Source of the DNA: Candidatus Paraburkholderia calva
Lineage (GTDB): Bacteria > Pseudomonadota > Gammaproteobacteria > Burkholderiales > Burkholderiaceae
Length of the DNA: 42,886 bases
Assembly: GCA_001184395.1 (NCBI GenBank)
Contig: LFLF01000016.1
Span: 1 to 42,886 of the forward strand
Direction of reading: 5' to 3'
In this document: positions 21,866 through 31,447 of the stretch, piece after piece
Layout of the letters: each line of letters begins with the position of its first letter
Numbering within the stretch: the stretch's first letter is position 1
Program-made: the position numbers and the translations under genes
Notes under the pieces: model-generated
Database searches by the model: none
Told to the model about the DNA's origin: nothing
The model's input: only the letters and a program-made list of their open reading frames with translations

Positions 21866-23217
21866 ATGCAACGACTCACACGCTGGCGTCCGGGGGTGCT
21901 TCCGATGCGGAACTGATGACGCCCGCGCAGCAGCGCAAGATCGTGCTCGCGGCGGTCATCGGCAATCTGCTCGAGTTCTTCGACTTCACCGTCTACAGCT
22001 ATTTCGCGCTGACCATCGGACGGCAGTTTTTCCCGTCGGGCGATCCGATCACGTCGTCGCTGCTTGCGTTCGCGGTGTTCGCAGTCGGCTTCGTGATGCG
22101 TCCGCTCGGCGGCATCGTGCTCGGCCGCTATGCGGACCGTGCCGGCCGCAAGCCCGCGCTCACGCTCACCATTCTGCTGATGGCGATCGGCTCGGCCTCG
22201 ATCGGTCTCGCGCCCACGTACGCGCAGATCGGCCTGGCCACGCCGGTGCTGATCGTGGTCGCGCGGCTAGTGCAAGGCTTCGCGCAGGGCGGCGAGTTCG
22301 GCGCGGTGACGGCGACCTTGCTGGAGATAGGCGCCTCCGCGAGCCGCGGCTTTCGCGCAAGCTGGCAACGGGCGAGTCAGGGCGCAGCGGCGCTGCTCGG
22401 TTCGGGTCTCGTGGCGAGCCTCGACTTTCTGTTCTCCGATGAAACCATGCATAGCTGGGGCTGGCGCATTCCATTTCTGATGGGCACGCTGATCGCGCCG
22501 GTTGGCATCTATTTGCGACGTCATATCCGCGAGGAACCGCCAGCCGCGAAGGCCGTCGCCACGCGCGACGATCCGAAGCGCGGCCTTTACGTGCGCAACT
22601 GGTTCCTCACGATCTTCTCGATCATGGGCATGTCGGTCTCGACGTACGTGATGATGTATTACATGCCGACGTACTGCATTCAGTACCTGCATCTGCCGGC
22701 GAAGATGTCGATGCTCGCGGGCATCGTATCGAGCGTGATCTCGATCGTGATATGCCCGATCTACGGCGCGATGTCGGACCGCATGGGACGCCGCAAGCTG
22801 CTGACCATCATCGGCCGCGTGGCGCTGATCGTGCTGCTGTATCCCGCGTTCTGGGTGATGACGCATTTTCCGTCGCTGTCGGTGGTGCTCGCGTCGCTGA
22901 TCGTGCTGATGCTGTGCTACACCATGGACTCCGCGCCCGCCTATGCGCTGATGCCCGAGAATTTCCCGAAGCATTTGCGCGCGGGCTATATGTCGAGCGC
23001 GTATGCGATCGCGGTGTCGGCGTTCGGCGGTACGGCGCAGCTGGTCGCCGGCTGGCTCATCAACGTGACCGGCAACAAGATGGCGCCCGCGTGGTACATG
23101 ATCGGCTGCTTGCTGATCTTGCTGATCTTGCTGATCTTGCTGATCTTGCTGATCTTGCTGATCTTGCTGATCGCGATGTCGATGTTCGAGGAGACCGGCG
23201 GCCGCGAACTGGACTGA
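21862..23217 (+). CDS. MHS-family MFS transporter, intact
   Basis: A full 451-residue frame with about 12 hydrophobic segments. It starts MNATTHTLASGGASDAELMT, then VIGNLLEFFDFTVYSYFALT, motif A-like GRYADRAGRKPALTLTILLM, RLVQGFAQGGEFGAVTATLL, and C-terminal-half DRMGRRKLLTII and YALMPENFPKHLRAGYMSSA. This is the metabolite:H+ symporter group (alpha-ketoglutarate, citrate, proline/betaine carriers). Start overlaps the M20 stop (ATGA), so translation depended on an upstream frame that is now broken twice, which may reduce its expression. The last helix contains seven copies of LLI from a 9-bp repeat. One of the few undamaged genes here. Confidence 0.9.
   Translation: MNATTHTLASGGASDAELMTPAQQRKIVLAAVIGNLLEFFDFTVYSYFALTIGRQFFPSGDPITSSLLAFAVFAVGFVMRPLGGIVLGRYADRAGRKPALTLTILLMAIGSASIGLAPTYAQIGLATPVLIVVARLVQGFAQGGEFGAVTATLLEIGASASRGFRASWQRASQGAAALLGSGLVASLDFLFSDETMHSWGWRIPFLMGTLIAPVGIYLRRHIREEPPAAKAVATRDDPKRGLYVRNWFLTIFSIMGMSVSTYVMMYYMPTYCIQYLHLPAKMSMLAGIVSSVISIVICPIYGAMSDRMGRRKLLTIIGRVALIVLLYPAFWVMTHFPSLSVVLASLIVLMLCYTMDSAPAYALMPENFPKHLRAGYMSSAYAIAVSAFGGTAQLVAGWLINVTGNKMAPAWYMIGCLLILLILLILLILLILLILLIAMSMFEETGGRELD
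23110..23172. repeat. Seven tandem copies of the 9-bp unit TTGCTGATC
   Basis: The unit TTGCTGATC is repeated exactly seven times at 23110-23172, coding LLI seven times in the final transmembrane helix of the MHS transporter. Because the unit is nine bases, expansion or contraction keeps frame but changes helix length by three residues per step. It is a hypermutable-looking slippage tract. Confidence 0.97.
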
Positions 23218-23221
23218 GCGT

Positions 23222-23265
23222 CATGCCGCGTCCGCCCTGCGGCGGCGCGGCGACGACGCGGCATG
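23222..23265. terminator. Perfect 11-bp inverted repeat after the transporter
   Basis: CATGCCGCGTC (23222-23232) pairs exactly with GACGCGGCATG (23255-23265) across a 22-base GC-rich loop, 5 bp after the transporter stop. There is no long T run, so it is a factor-assisted terminator or an RNA-stabilising hairpin rather than a classical intrinsic terminator. Confidence 0.5.
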
Positions 23266-23314
23266 GCTCCTTTGACGGCATGGATTTCACTGACACAATC
23301 CGTGCAAATTCGTG

Positions 23315-23333
23315 GATAAAACCATTCTTATTT
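23315..23333. promoter_or_regulatory. Weak Fur-box-like sequence
   Basis: GATAAAACCATTCTTATTT matches the 19-bp Fur consensus at about 10 positions and lies in an AT-rich pocket upstream of the iron-uptake-associated DUF3649-PepSY-DUF3325 genes, where Fur control would be expected. No TonB-dependent receptor gene remains between it and DUF3649. Confidence 0.3.
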
Positions 23334-23408
23334 ACATGTCATCATCGAGGCAGCGGGCCGGCACGTCGCGGATCGACGCGCGAGGAATCCGCTTCTGATC
23401 CTCCGCCA

Positions 23409-23685
23409 ATGAAGTCCATCCCCTGATTTCCCGCATCGCCGCCGCGCTGTTTGGCGGCTACGCGCCCGCCGCGCTGACCAGCGGCGCAACGATTGCGGTT
23501 CGGGTCGATCGCGCGCAAGGCGTGCTCGCGGGCATGTTGCTGAGCTTCCTCGTGTACGCGTGCGCGGTAATCTGGGTGTTCGCGATGCGCAGCGCGACGC
23601 GTGCGCGTGGATCGGCCTCGCCGTGATCGCCGTGCCGCTACTGTTCGTGTCCTGGAGTGTATGGTCGGGAGGCGGCGCATCGTGA
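23409..23685 (+). pseudogene. DUF3649 small membrane protein, frameshifted
   Basis: ATG 23409 gives MKSIP then a stop one base out of frame; the next frame reads ISRIAAALFGGYAPAALTSG and GVLAGMLLSFLVYACAVIWV, a frameshift near 23605 follows, and then IGLAVIAVPLLFVSWSVWSG to TGA 23683-23685. This is the DUF3649 family, normally about 90-100 residues with two or three helices, encoded next to PepSY-type reductases in iron-siderophore loci. The stop overlaps the next start (GTGA). Confidence 0.7.
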
Positions 23686-25266
23686 CGCGAAAGAAGGACG
23701 GCATCGAGCCGCGCGGTATCCGCCAGACCATGTCCGATCTGCATACGTGGGTCGGTCTGCTCGCGGGGTGGATTCTCTACGCGATGTTCCTCACCGGCAC
23801 GGTCAGCTACTTCAAGGACGAAACTTCGCAGTGGATGCGCCCCGAGATGCCGCATCTCGCGATGATGCCCGATCCCGCGCAGGTGGCGCAACGCGTGGCG
23901 AACACGCTCGGCGGCATCGCGGCGGGCAGTACGCAGTGGAGCTACGATCTGCCGTCGGCGCGTTCTGGCGCACACCGAAGGGCGCGGCGGACAAGTGCGC
24001 GTTTTAGGAAGGCTGGTTCGATCCGCTGAGCGGCGCGCGCACGACATCGCGCGATACCTTGGGCGGCGAGTTCTTCTACCGCTTCCACTTCCAGTTCTAT
24101 TACATGCCGCCGCTGTGGGGCCGCTGGATTGCAGGTTTCGACGCGATGTTCATGCTGATCGCGATCATCAGCGGCGTCATTACGCATAAAAAGATCTTCG
24201 TGGACTTCTTCACGTTCCGTTGGGGCTGAGGCCAGCGTTCGTGGCTCGATGCGCATAACGCACTCTCGGTCTTCGGTCTGCCGTTCCACGCGATGATCAC
24301 CTACACCGGCCTCCTCACGCTGATGGCGATGTACATGCCATTCGGTCAGCAGGCCGCGTTCAAGACGCCGTCGCAACATCAGGCGATGATGATGGAGCAG
24401 TTGAGCGCCTTCATCCAGCCCGGCAAGCCGGGCGGCACGCCTTCGCCGCTCGCCCCCGTCGATGCGATGATGCGCGAGGCGCAGGCGCGCTGGAGCTGCG
24501 ATAACGTCGGTCGCGTCACCATCACGCTGCCCGGCGACGCCAATGCGCGCGTGACGGTCTCGCGTGGCGAGGCGTCGCGGATGTTGATGAGCCCGCAATA
24601 CATGCTGTTCGACGGCGCGACCGGCAAGCTGATCGGCGTGAAAGACCACGTCGGCGGCGCGGCGGAAACGCGCGGCGTGCTGTACGCGCTGCATCTGGGC
24701 CGCTTCAGCGACCTGCAATTGCGCTGGCTGTATTTCATCGTCAGTCTCGGCGGCACAGCGATGGTCGGCTCCGGTTTCGTCATGTGGACCCTCAAGCGGC
24801 GTCAGAAGCTGCCCGATCCGGCGCGGCCTTACTTCGGCTTCTGGCTGGTCGAGCGATTGAACATTGCGAACATCGCCGGCCTGTCGGTTGCGATGACGGG
24901 CTATCTGTGGGCGAACCGCCTGCTGCCGCTTGCGCTCGGCTCGCGCGCCGATGCCGAAGTCAACGTATTCTTCGCCGTCTGGGGCGCGACCTTCCTCTAT
25001 GCCTTTGCGCGGCCGGCCAAACGCGCGTGGATCGAACTGCTGTGGCTCGCGGTGGCGTTGTTCGCGCTCACGCCCGTGCTCAACGCGCTGATGACCCAGC
25101 GGCCGCTGTGGCCTAGCATCGCGCAGGGCGACGGGTGTATGCCGACTTCGAGGCGATGTTGTGGGTCTTTGCCGCGCTGCACGCCACATTGGCGATACGC
25201 ACCGCACGACATCGTCCGCGTGTGAAGGCGTCGGCCAGGGCGCGCGCGCCGGTTCCGTGGCGGTGA
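23682..25266 (+). pseudogene. PepSY-associated transmembrane protein (iron-uptake reductase-like), broken
   Basis: GTG 23682 opens VTRKKDGIEPRGIRQTM, SDLHTWVGLLAGWILYAMFL and GTVSYFKDETSQWMRPEMPH, the PepSY_TM start. After a shift near 23960: EGWFDPLSGARTTSRDTLGG, EFFYRFHFQFYYMPPLWGRW and MLIAIISGVITHKKIFVDFF, with a TAG near 24005 and TGA at about 24227. Then VFGLPFHAMITYTGLLTLMA, ALHLGRFSDLQLRWLYFIVS and LPLALGSRADAEVNVFFAVW, and a final shift near 25133 to VYADFEAMLWVFAALHATLA, TGA 25264. About 520 residues, five conserved histidine-bearing helices. This COG3182-type protein is thought to reduce ferric-siderophore iron at the inner membrane. Confidence 0.88.
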
Positions 25267-25294
25267 GCGAGCGCGCACGCGAAGAGGAAAGCGC

Positions 25295-25600
25295 ATGACG
25301 CACGCACTCAAGCTGATCTTCTGCCTGATCGCGTTTGCGTCGCTTGCCGCGTCGATGGAGCGGCATCAGCAGGCGGTGCTCGGGCATGCGTTGCCAGCAG
25401 GACAGTCGCGCGGCTTTCGCATCGCCGGATGGTGCGCGCTGGTGCTCGCGTTGCGCTATTTCGTCGATGACGACGGCTGGGCGCTCGGCCTCGTGCGCTA
25501 TAGCGGCTTCACGAGTCTTGCCGCGGGTGTCGTGTTCGGCGCGCTGATCGTCTACGAGCACTTCGGCCTTGCGCGAGGCGGTACGCGCGAGCGGCGCTGA
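25295..25600 (+). CDS. DUF3325 membrane protein, intact
   Basis: ATG 25295 follows GAGGAAAGCGC. The 101-residue product has three hydrophobic segments (LKLIFCLIAFASLAASMERH, WCALVLALRYFVDDDGWALG, SLAAGVVFGALIVYEHFGLA) and ends RGGTRERR. This is the DUF3325 family, the usual third member of DUF3649-PepSY-DUF3325 iron-uptake operons. Its frame has no lesion, but its two partners upstream are broken, so it is probably a relic that has not yet been hit. Confidence 0.8.
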   Translation: MTHALKLIFCLIAFASLAASMERHQQAVLGHALPAGQSRGFRIAGWCALVLALRYFVDDDGWALGLVRYSGFTSLAAGVVFGALIVYEHFGLARGGTRERR

Positions 25601-25686
25601 GGTGACGGCGGGCTGCAGCGCGCCTGTAGAAAGCCCCAAATCGACGCGGGCGCGGGGCGCGCGAACGGCCACAGGTCAGCGAGGCA

Positions 25687-27513
25687 ATGAATCACGCGGA
25701 ATTCGAGGAGGACGTCAGCCGGCGCATCGGCGCATTCAATCATTTGCCGCTGCGCGAGGCGTCATTGTCGTTGTTTGCGGCGCTGGGGTATGCATCCGGC
25801 AGAACGTGCGTTACACTTTCTGTGTGGGCATTTCGCGCATGCATGGGATGCATGGCTCGATGTTCAACAGCTGTTTCAACTCACTCATGACGACATCGCG
25901 CGCGTCGCATCTGACGCAGGCGACAATGTGCTGCTGCTCGCCGATCTGCGGTCGTACCTTTTCGCGGCCGTCGAACTTTCTTCGCACGCGGACATGGCCG
26001 CCATCACGCGGCGCCTGAGTTTGGTGTTTCCGATGCCGCTCGTCGTGATCTTCAAGCTGCGCGCACAGCTTACATTCGTGGTGGTGTTTCCCTCGTCGAG
26101 CAACGAAGACGACGCCGACGCACTTCAGAAAGTCACGCTGATCCGCAACGTCGATATCGCGAATCCGCATGCCGGTCATCTCGATACGTTGGTGTCGCTG
26201 GCTCACCGGAAGCTCCATCAGTCGAAATGCCGCATACGCAGCTTCGATGCATTGCGTACCGCGTGGGAACGGGCGCTCGACGTCGAGCGGCTCAGCAAGC
26301 GTTTCTATCGCGAGATCGCCGCATGGTACCTCTCGGCGCTCGATGAGATAGAACCGGAGCGCGATCGATCTGCTGATTCTCATCGTGTTTAGCGAGTTTG
26401 TCGGAGAGGACGGCGCGGTTTCGCATGCCACGAATCATGAACCGGAGCACGTGAACGGCCTGCGCGCATTCTGCGTGCATACAAGTTCACCGTCGTCGAG
26501 AACACGCCGATCGAAGCGGAGATGGCGCTCGATCCCGAACTGCTTGGCAAGGTCTTCGAGAATCTGCTCGCGTTCCAGAACGACGAGGAGGCGCGCATCA
26601 CGGCGCGCAAGCAGACCGGATCGTTTTTTTATACGCCGCGCGCAGTCGTCGGCTATATGGTGGATGCGACGCTCAAGCCGCATCTCGCCGATGTATTGAC
26701 TTGCCAGGGCATGAGCGCCACCGATGCCCGTGCGGGCCTCGACGTGCTGTTCGCGTACACGCAACGCATGCATCCGTTCTCCGCACAGCAGGCGGCGGCA
26801 TTGACCGATGCGATTTACGCCTGCAGATCATCTACGCGAAAAAGGGCGGTTTCGACGCGGTGCGCGCGTCGTCGAGCGTCGAGCACCTGAGCCGGTTCAG
26901 GGAGATCATGGAAGTCAGACCCGAAACGCGTATGGGCCTGCTTGCGTTTCATCATCTGTACTGGCCGCGCGACGAGGCGTTCTTCGCGGCCGGCGAGAAG
27001 ATTCTCGCGCCGCGCAAGTGCGTGTCGCCGGTGTTCTTGCATACCGAAGACGAAGCCTATGTGATGCTGTCGGTGAATGTGATCAGGACGGCGCGCATCG
27101 ATATGCGTTTTCTCTCCGCGGTACTGAATTCATCAGTGGTTCGATACTGGCTGCGTCATCGCGGCAATATGCAAGGCGCGAATTTCCAGATCGATGCCGC
27201 GCCGCTGCGGCAGATACCGATAGCCAGCGCTACCCCGAAGCAGCGCGACGTTATCGCGAGGCTGGTCCGCATCGTCCAGCAGCGATATGGTTTGGCGAGT
27301 GCTGAGGCTTTATCGCTATACGAAGCATTGATCGATGCATGCGTGATGGAATGCTACTTCGGCGAACACATGTCGGCACGCGGCCTGTCGTTCAGCGACG
27401 CCACCGCGCATCTCGACGCTTCGAACGAGCCTGATGTGGAGATCGCGCAACGCCTGCATGGACTCTCCGACGTTAGTCCCGAACTGCTCGCGATCATCCG
27501 GAGCGGACGCTAG
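25687..27513 (+). pseudogene. Type IIG restriction-modification enzyme (Eco57I-like), methyltransferase core deleted
   Basis: ATG 25687 opens MNHAEFEEDVSRRIGAFNHL. After a shift near 25780: FAHAWDAWLDVQQLFQLTHD, LVVIFKLRAQLTFVVVFPSS, LQKVTLIRNVDIANPHAGHL and LSKRFYREIAAWYLSAL, the conserved N-terminal region of single-chain type IIG enzymes. A further shift leads to LGKVFENLLAFQNDEEARIT and ARKQTGSFFYTPRAVVGYMV, the lead-in to the N6-adenine methyltransferase. The AdoMet motif and catalytic NPPY are absent: at about 26822 the sequence jumps to the target-recognition part (IIYAKKGGFDAVRASS, NVIRTARIDMRFLSAVLNSS, GNMQGANFQIDAAPLRQIPI), ending 27513. Several hundred residues are missing. Confidence 0.82.
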
Positions 27514-28444
27514 TCTGCAAGCGCGCCTCGAACCCGGCCGATACCGCTTCGCCGAGCACATGCGCCTTCACTTCGCGAATGAAGCGCGCCAGCGGGCCAT
27601 TGAATTCGTCGTCGTGCTTCCACACGAACTTGACCGGATACTTGAGCGTCAACTCCGGATGCGAGACCAGCCACGTCGCGGAAGGATGGCTGTGTACGGA
27701 CGTATCCGGCACGATCGAATACCCGATGCACGCCGCGACGAGCCCGAGAATGGTCATCGTGTCGCCACCCAGTTGCACGATGTTCGGCGAGAAGCCCGTA
27801 AGCTGGCACTGGTGAATCAGGAAGTCGTGTAGTAGGGCGGCGCGGCATCGCCATCGAACCACACGCAGGGTTTGTCGGCCAGATCGGCGAGACGGTGCGG
27901 CACCTCGAAAGGCTCATCGCTGCGGTCCGGCACGGCGAGCCGCAAGCCGCAATTGAACACCGTGACCGCTTCGAAGCGCGAATCGCACACATCGCGCCAG
28001 CCGAAAAAAACGCCGTCGAGCTTGCTTTCGATGAGCGCGTCCATCTGCTTCACCGCGAGCAGCGGGTTCGACGTACAGCGAGATGTCCGGATGGCTCTGC
28101 CGGAAGTTGTTGATATGCGAAAGAATCGTCGGATGCCAGCCATAAGTCGCCGACACGCCGATGCGCAAGGTTCCGGCGCTCCCTTGCGCCACCCGCAGTG
28201 CGCGCTGCCGCGCCGATTCTATGTCGATGAGCAGACGCCACGCATCGAGCACGAACTGTGCACCCGCCGCCGTCAGTTCCACACCGCGCGCATTGCGCGA
28301 GAACAGCGCCGCGCCGAGTTCCTCTTCGAGATCGCGAATCTGCGGGCTCAGCGCCGGCTGCACGATATGCAATTGACGTGCCGCCGCAGCCACACTCCCC
28401 GAATCCACAACGGCGAGAAAGTACCGCAAATGCCTGAAATCCAT
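27494..28444 (-). pseudogene. LysR-family regulator, frameshifted
   Basis: ATG 28444 opens MDFRHLRYFLAVVDSGSVAA, HTH AARQLHIVQPALSPQIRDLE, EELGAALFSRNARGVELTAA, then TLRIGVSATYGWHPTILSHI and FRQSHPDISLYVEP. Frameshifts occur near 28070 and 27832: NPLLAVKQMDALIESKLDGV, RSDEPFEVPHRLADLADKPC, and SPNIVQLGGDTMTILGLVAA with the C-terminus overlapping the convergent restriction gene. Divergent from the MFS gene at 28631. The protein resembles BenM/CatM-type LysR regulators of aromatic catabolism, but that is a loose similarity. Confidence 0.88.
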
Positions 28445-28462
28445 GATTATTATCGTAATCAT
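28443..28462. promoter_or_regulatory. Perfect dyad ATGATTA-N6-TAATCAT overlapping the LysR start
   Basis: ATGATTATTATCGTAATCAT has 7-bp perfect arms with a 6-bp centre, fits the T-N11-A pattern of LysR sites, and overlaps the start codon of the leftward LysR gene. It is a good candidate for an autoregulatory operator. Confidence 0.45.
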
Positions 28463-28526
28463 TGGCGAGGCATGAGCGTGGCACACCAAAATGCTGGCGC
28501 AAAGACGCACTTACCCGTGCTGCACA

Positions 28527-28549
28527 GCGCTATGCCTGGAAGGTATAAT
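28527..28549 (+). promoter_or_regulatory. Putative sigma-70 promoter of the MFS-M20 pair
   Basis: TATAAT at 28544-28549 is a perfect -10. TGCACA about 17 bases upstream is a 4/6 match to the -35 consensus. It faces the MFS gene starting at 28631. Confidence 0.4.
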
Positions 28550-28630
28550 TTGTACTTTTGAACAGTATGCTGGGTTTTGCGGCGGTCAGGCGTACCGTGG
28601 AGGACATCAAAATTCCAGAGGATGTCCTTC

Positions 28631-29850
28631 ATGCGACGACCCGACACCCAACTCGACGCCCCCATCGAGCGCAAGACCTTCGCCGCCGCGGCAGTCGGCA
28701 ATCTGCTCGAAATTTACGATTTCATCGCTTACGGCATCTTCGCAGTCCCCATCTCCCGCACGTTCTTCGCGACTCACTCCGAGTTCATTTCCCTGCTTCT
28801 GACCTTCGTCACCTTCGCGGTGGGCTTCGTCGCGCGCCCGGTCGGCACGCTCGTGCTCGGCCGTTACGCGGATCGTGTCGGGCGCCGCCACGCCCGTGAT
28901 CATCACGTGCGGACGCTTGTTGCAGGGCTTTTCAGCCGGCGGCGAGGTCGGCGGCTCGGTGGCGATGCTGGTCGAGAACGCGCCGGGATCGCACAAAGGT
29001 TTTGCGTCCTCGTTCCAGCAGATGTCGCAAGGCGGCCGCGCGCGACTCGCGGGCCTCGTCGGACTCGTACTCACCAACCTTTTTACCGACGCACAGATCA
29101 GCGGCGGCGCATGGCGTATTGCGTTCGGCCTCCTGATCGGGCCGGTGGGCTGGTATATCCGCCGCTCGATTCCGGAGACGCGCGCCTTCGAGACAGCCAA
29201 GCGCGAAGACGCTCCGCCGCTCTTGCCGACGCTCGCGGCACATCGTTGGCACCTGCTCGGCGGTGTCGCGATCATGGTGTTCTGGACTGTCGCGACCTAC
29301 GTGTCGAACTACTACGACCTATGCGGTGCGCGAGCTGCACATGACGATGTTCCAGTCCAGAACTATCTCGGCCAGATGGCCTACGGCATCACAATGGTGC
29401 TGATGTGTCCGGTCATCGGCAAGCTGTCGGACCGTATCGGCGTGAGAAAGCCGATGCTGTTCGGTGCGCTGCTCACGGCAGTTATCGCCTATCCGCTGTT
29501 CTGGCTGCTCGCGCATCATCCGGGTCCGCTGCCGCTGATGGCGCTGCAGGCGTGCATCGGCCTGCGCGTCAAGCGTGCTGGCGGACATTTTCCCGACGCG
29601 CTTCCGTGCAACCGGCGTCGGCTTCGCGTACACAATGGGTATCACGGGTATCACGGTGTTCGGCGGCCTCACACCGCTCGCGGTGACCAGCCTGATCGAT
29701 CTGACGGGCGACAAGCTCGTGATCGGCTACTACCTCGCGGCGGCGGCAGTGGTCAGCAGCATCGCGGTAGCGATCACCACGCCCAAGCGTGAAACGGGTG
29801 ACGAGACGGTCGAGACAGTAGAGCCGGGCGCGCAAGTCGTCGTCGAATGA
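28631..29850 (+). pseudogene. MHS-family MFS transporter with internal deletion and frameshifts
   Basis: ATG 28631 (GAGGA upstream) opens MRRPDTQLDAPIERKTFAAA, AVGNLLEIYDFIAYGIFAVP, FAVGFVARPVGTLVLGRYAD and RVGRR. Then about 35 residues (helices 3-4) are missing and a different frame resumes with TPVIITCGRLLQGFSAGGEV, GSVAMLVENAPGSHKGFASS, WRIAFGLLIGPVGWYIRRSI, ITMVLMCPVIGKLSDRIGVR. Another shift near 29575 leads to VLADIFPTRFRATGVGFAYT and the C-terminus GAQVVVE. The stop overlaps the M20 ATG by 4 bp. Member of the same family as 21862-23217 and 17390-18590. Confidence 0.9.
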
Positions 29851-31056
29851 ACCGAACTTTGCAACAACTCCCAATGAAAACGATGGACCGAATCATGTTG
29901 AACGACCCGCGCCTCGACGCGATCGAACCCGAACTGATTGGCATTCGACGGCATCTCCACGCGCATCCCGAACTGCGCCACGAAGAACGCGATACCTTCG
30001 ATTACGTCGCCAGCCTGCTCACACAATGGGGCATTCATGTCGAGCGGGATATCGGCGGCTATGGGCTCGTCGGCGTGCTGTGGCGTGGCGGCGTCACGCG
30101 CTCGATCGGCCTGCGCGCCGACATGGATGCCTTGCCGATGCAGGAGCACAACCACTTCGCGCATGCATCGCGCGTGGCGGGCCGCATGCACGCATGCGGC
30201 CACGACGGCCACACCGCGATGCTGCTAGGCGCGGCGCGTTATCTCGCCGAGCACGGCGGCTTCGATGGCACCGTGAACTTCATCTTTCAGCCGGTGGAGG
30301 AAGGCGGCGCGGGCGCGCGCCTGATGATCGAAGGCGGCCTGTTCGAGCGTTGCCCGATGGAGGCCGTGTTTGGCGCGCACAACTGGCCGGGAATCGCGGC
30401 GGGGCATTTTGCGTTGCGTCCCGGCGCGATCATGGTGTCGAGCAATACCTTTAGCCTGGAGTTGACCGGTGTCGGCTCGCACGCCGCGCAGCCACATCGC
30501 AGCGTCAATCCCAAGGAAGGGGCGGTGCTGTCCGTCACGGAAATTCATGCGGGCAGCGCGGGCAATGTGATTCCCGGTCACGCGCGGCTGAGCGGCACGG
30601 TGCGCGCCTTCAGCGATGAGGTGCTCGATCTCGTCGAGCGGCGCATAGGCGAGATTGCGCGCGGTATTGCGGAGGCGCATGGCGCGCGCGCCGAGTTCCA
30701 CTTCGAGCGCGTATATCTGGCGCTGATCAACGATGCGCAATCGGCCGCATTCGCCGCGCGCGTGCTGGGCGGACTCGTCGGCGAAGCGCGCGTCGATGCG
30801 CAGGTCGACCCGCAGATGCCATCCGAGGATTTCGCGTTCTGCATAAGCACCGGCCCCGGGCTGCTATGTGTTCATCGGCAACGGCGACGGCTCGGAATAC
30901 GGCAATTGCGGCTGCGCGATCCCGCTGCATAACCCGAACTACGATTTCAACGGTGCCATGCTGAAAACCGGCGCGGCGTGGTGGGTCGCGCTTGCGCTGG
31001 AATGGCTGGCGGCCGATGCATCCGTCGCGCGCGAGGCGGAAGAAACGCACGCCTGA
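29847..31056 (+). pseudogene. M20-family amidohydrolase, internal deletion plus late frameshift
   Basis: ATG 29847 overlaps the transporter stop. IRRHLHAHPELRHEERDTFD, SIGLRADMDALPMQEHNHFA, the metal motif MHACGHDGHTAMLLGAARYL, FQPVEEGGAGARLMIEGGLF and GAHNWPGIAAGHFALRPGAI are intact. In the dimerisation domain VGSHAAQPHRSV joins directly to NPKEGAVLSVTEIHAGSAGN; about 25-30 residues normally between them are missing in frame. A 1-bp insertion near 30862 disrupts the end; the correct tail (YVFIGNGDGSEYGNCGCAIP, LHNPNYDFNG) lies in another frame to 31056. Probable N-acyl/aroyl amino acid hydrolase. Confidence 0.92.
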
Positions 31057-31447
31057 GTTTTCATAAGACGATAAATGAGCAGTGTTAGACCCGGCAAGAA
31101 ATAAAAAAGTGTCGTGCGGGAGGAGTACCGTACGAGCCTGAAAAATGCTCATCCGCCGGAGTGTGGAAGAGCTTCGTTACGGGAATCATCATAACGGGCC
31201 GCACGCAATTCAAAGCGCCGGTAAAGGATGGTTTTTCCCGGAATTCATGGGATTGAATCCGGCCGGCCGTTCGCCGCAACGCCCCTTCGGGGCGTCTGCG
31301 TGACGCTTCCTTACCGTTCTTCGATAAGAAATACCATGCGAAGCAAGAGCCTTGCGTGGCAAGGCTTTGCGCCTTGATAGAGGTATGCCATCTTCCTAGC
31401 ATCAAGCGACCGGCCGGGCATGAAAGCGGCCATCGAAAGGAGACGCG
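31057..31447. other. 391-bp intergenic region with a short hairpin
   Basis: No gene is recognisable. A perfect 7-bp stem ACGCCCC-TTC-GGGGCGT lies at 31279-31295, without a T run. GAAAGGAGACGCG near the right end is the ribosome-binding site of the next gene. Confidence 0.5.

Noticed and set aside
23110..23172. CRISPR-like or regulatory repeat array
   Set aside because: The units are contiguous 9-mers with no spacers inside a coding helix.
23942..25672. A 576-codon minus-strand frame
   Set aside because: Antisense shadow of the PepSY and DUF3325 genes; the plus-strand reading gives clear domains.
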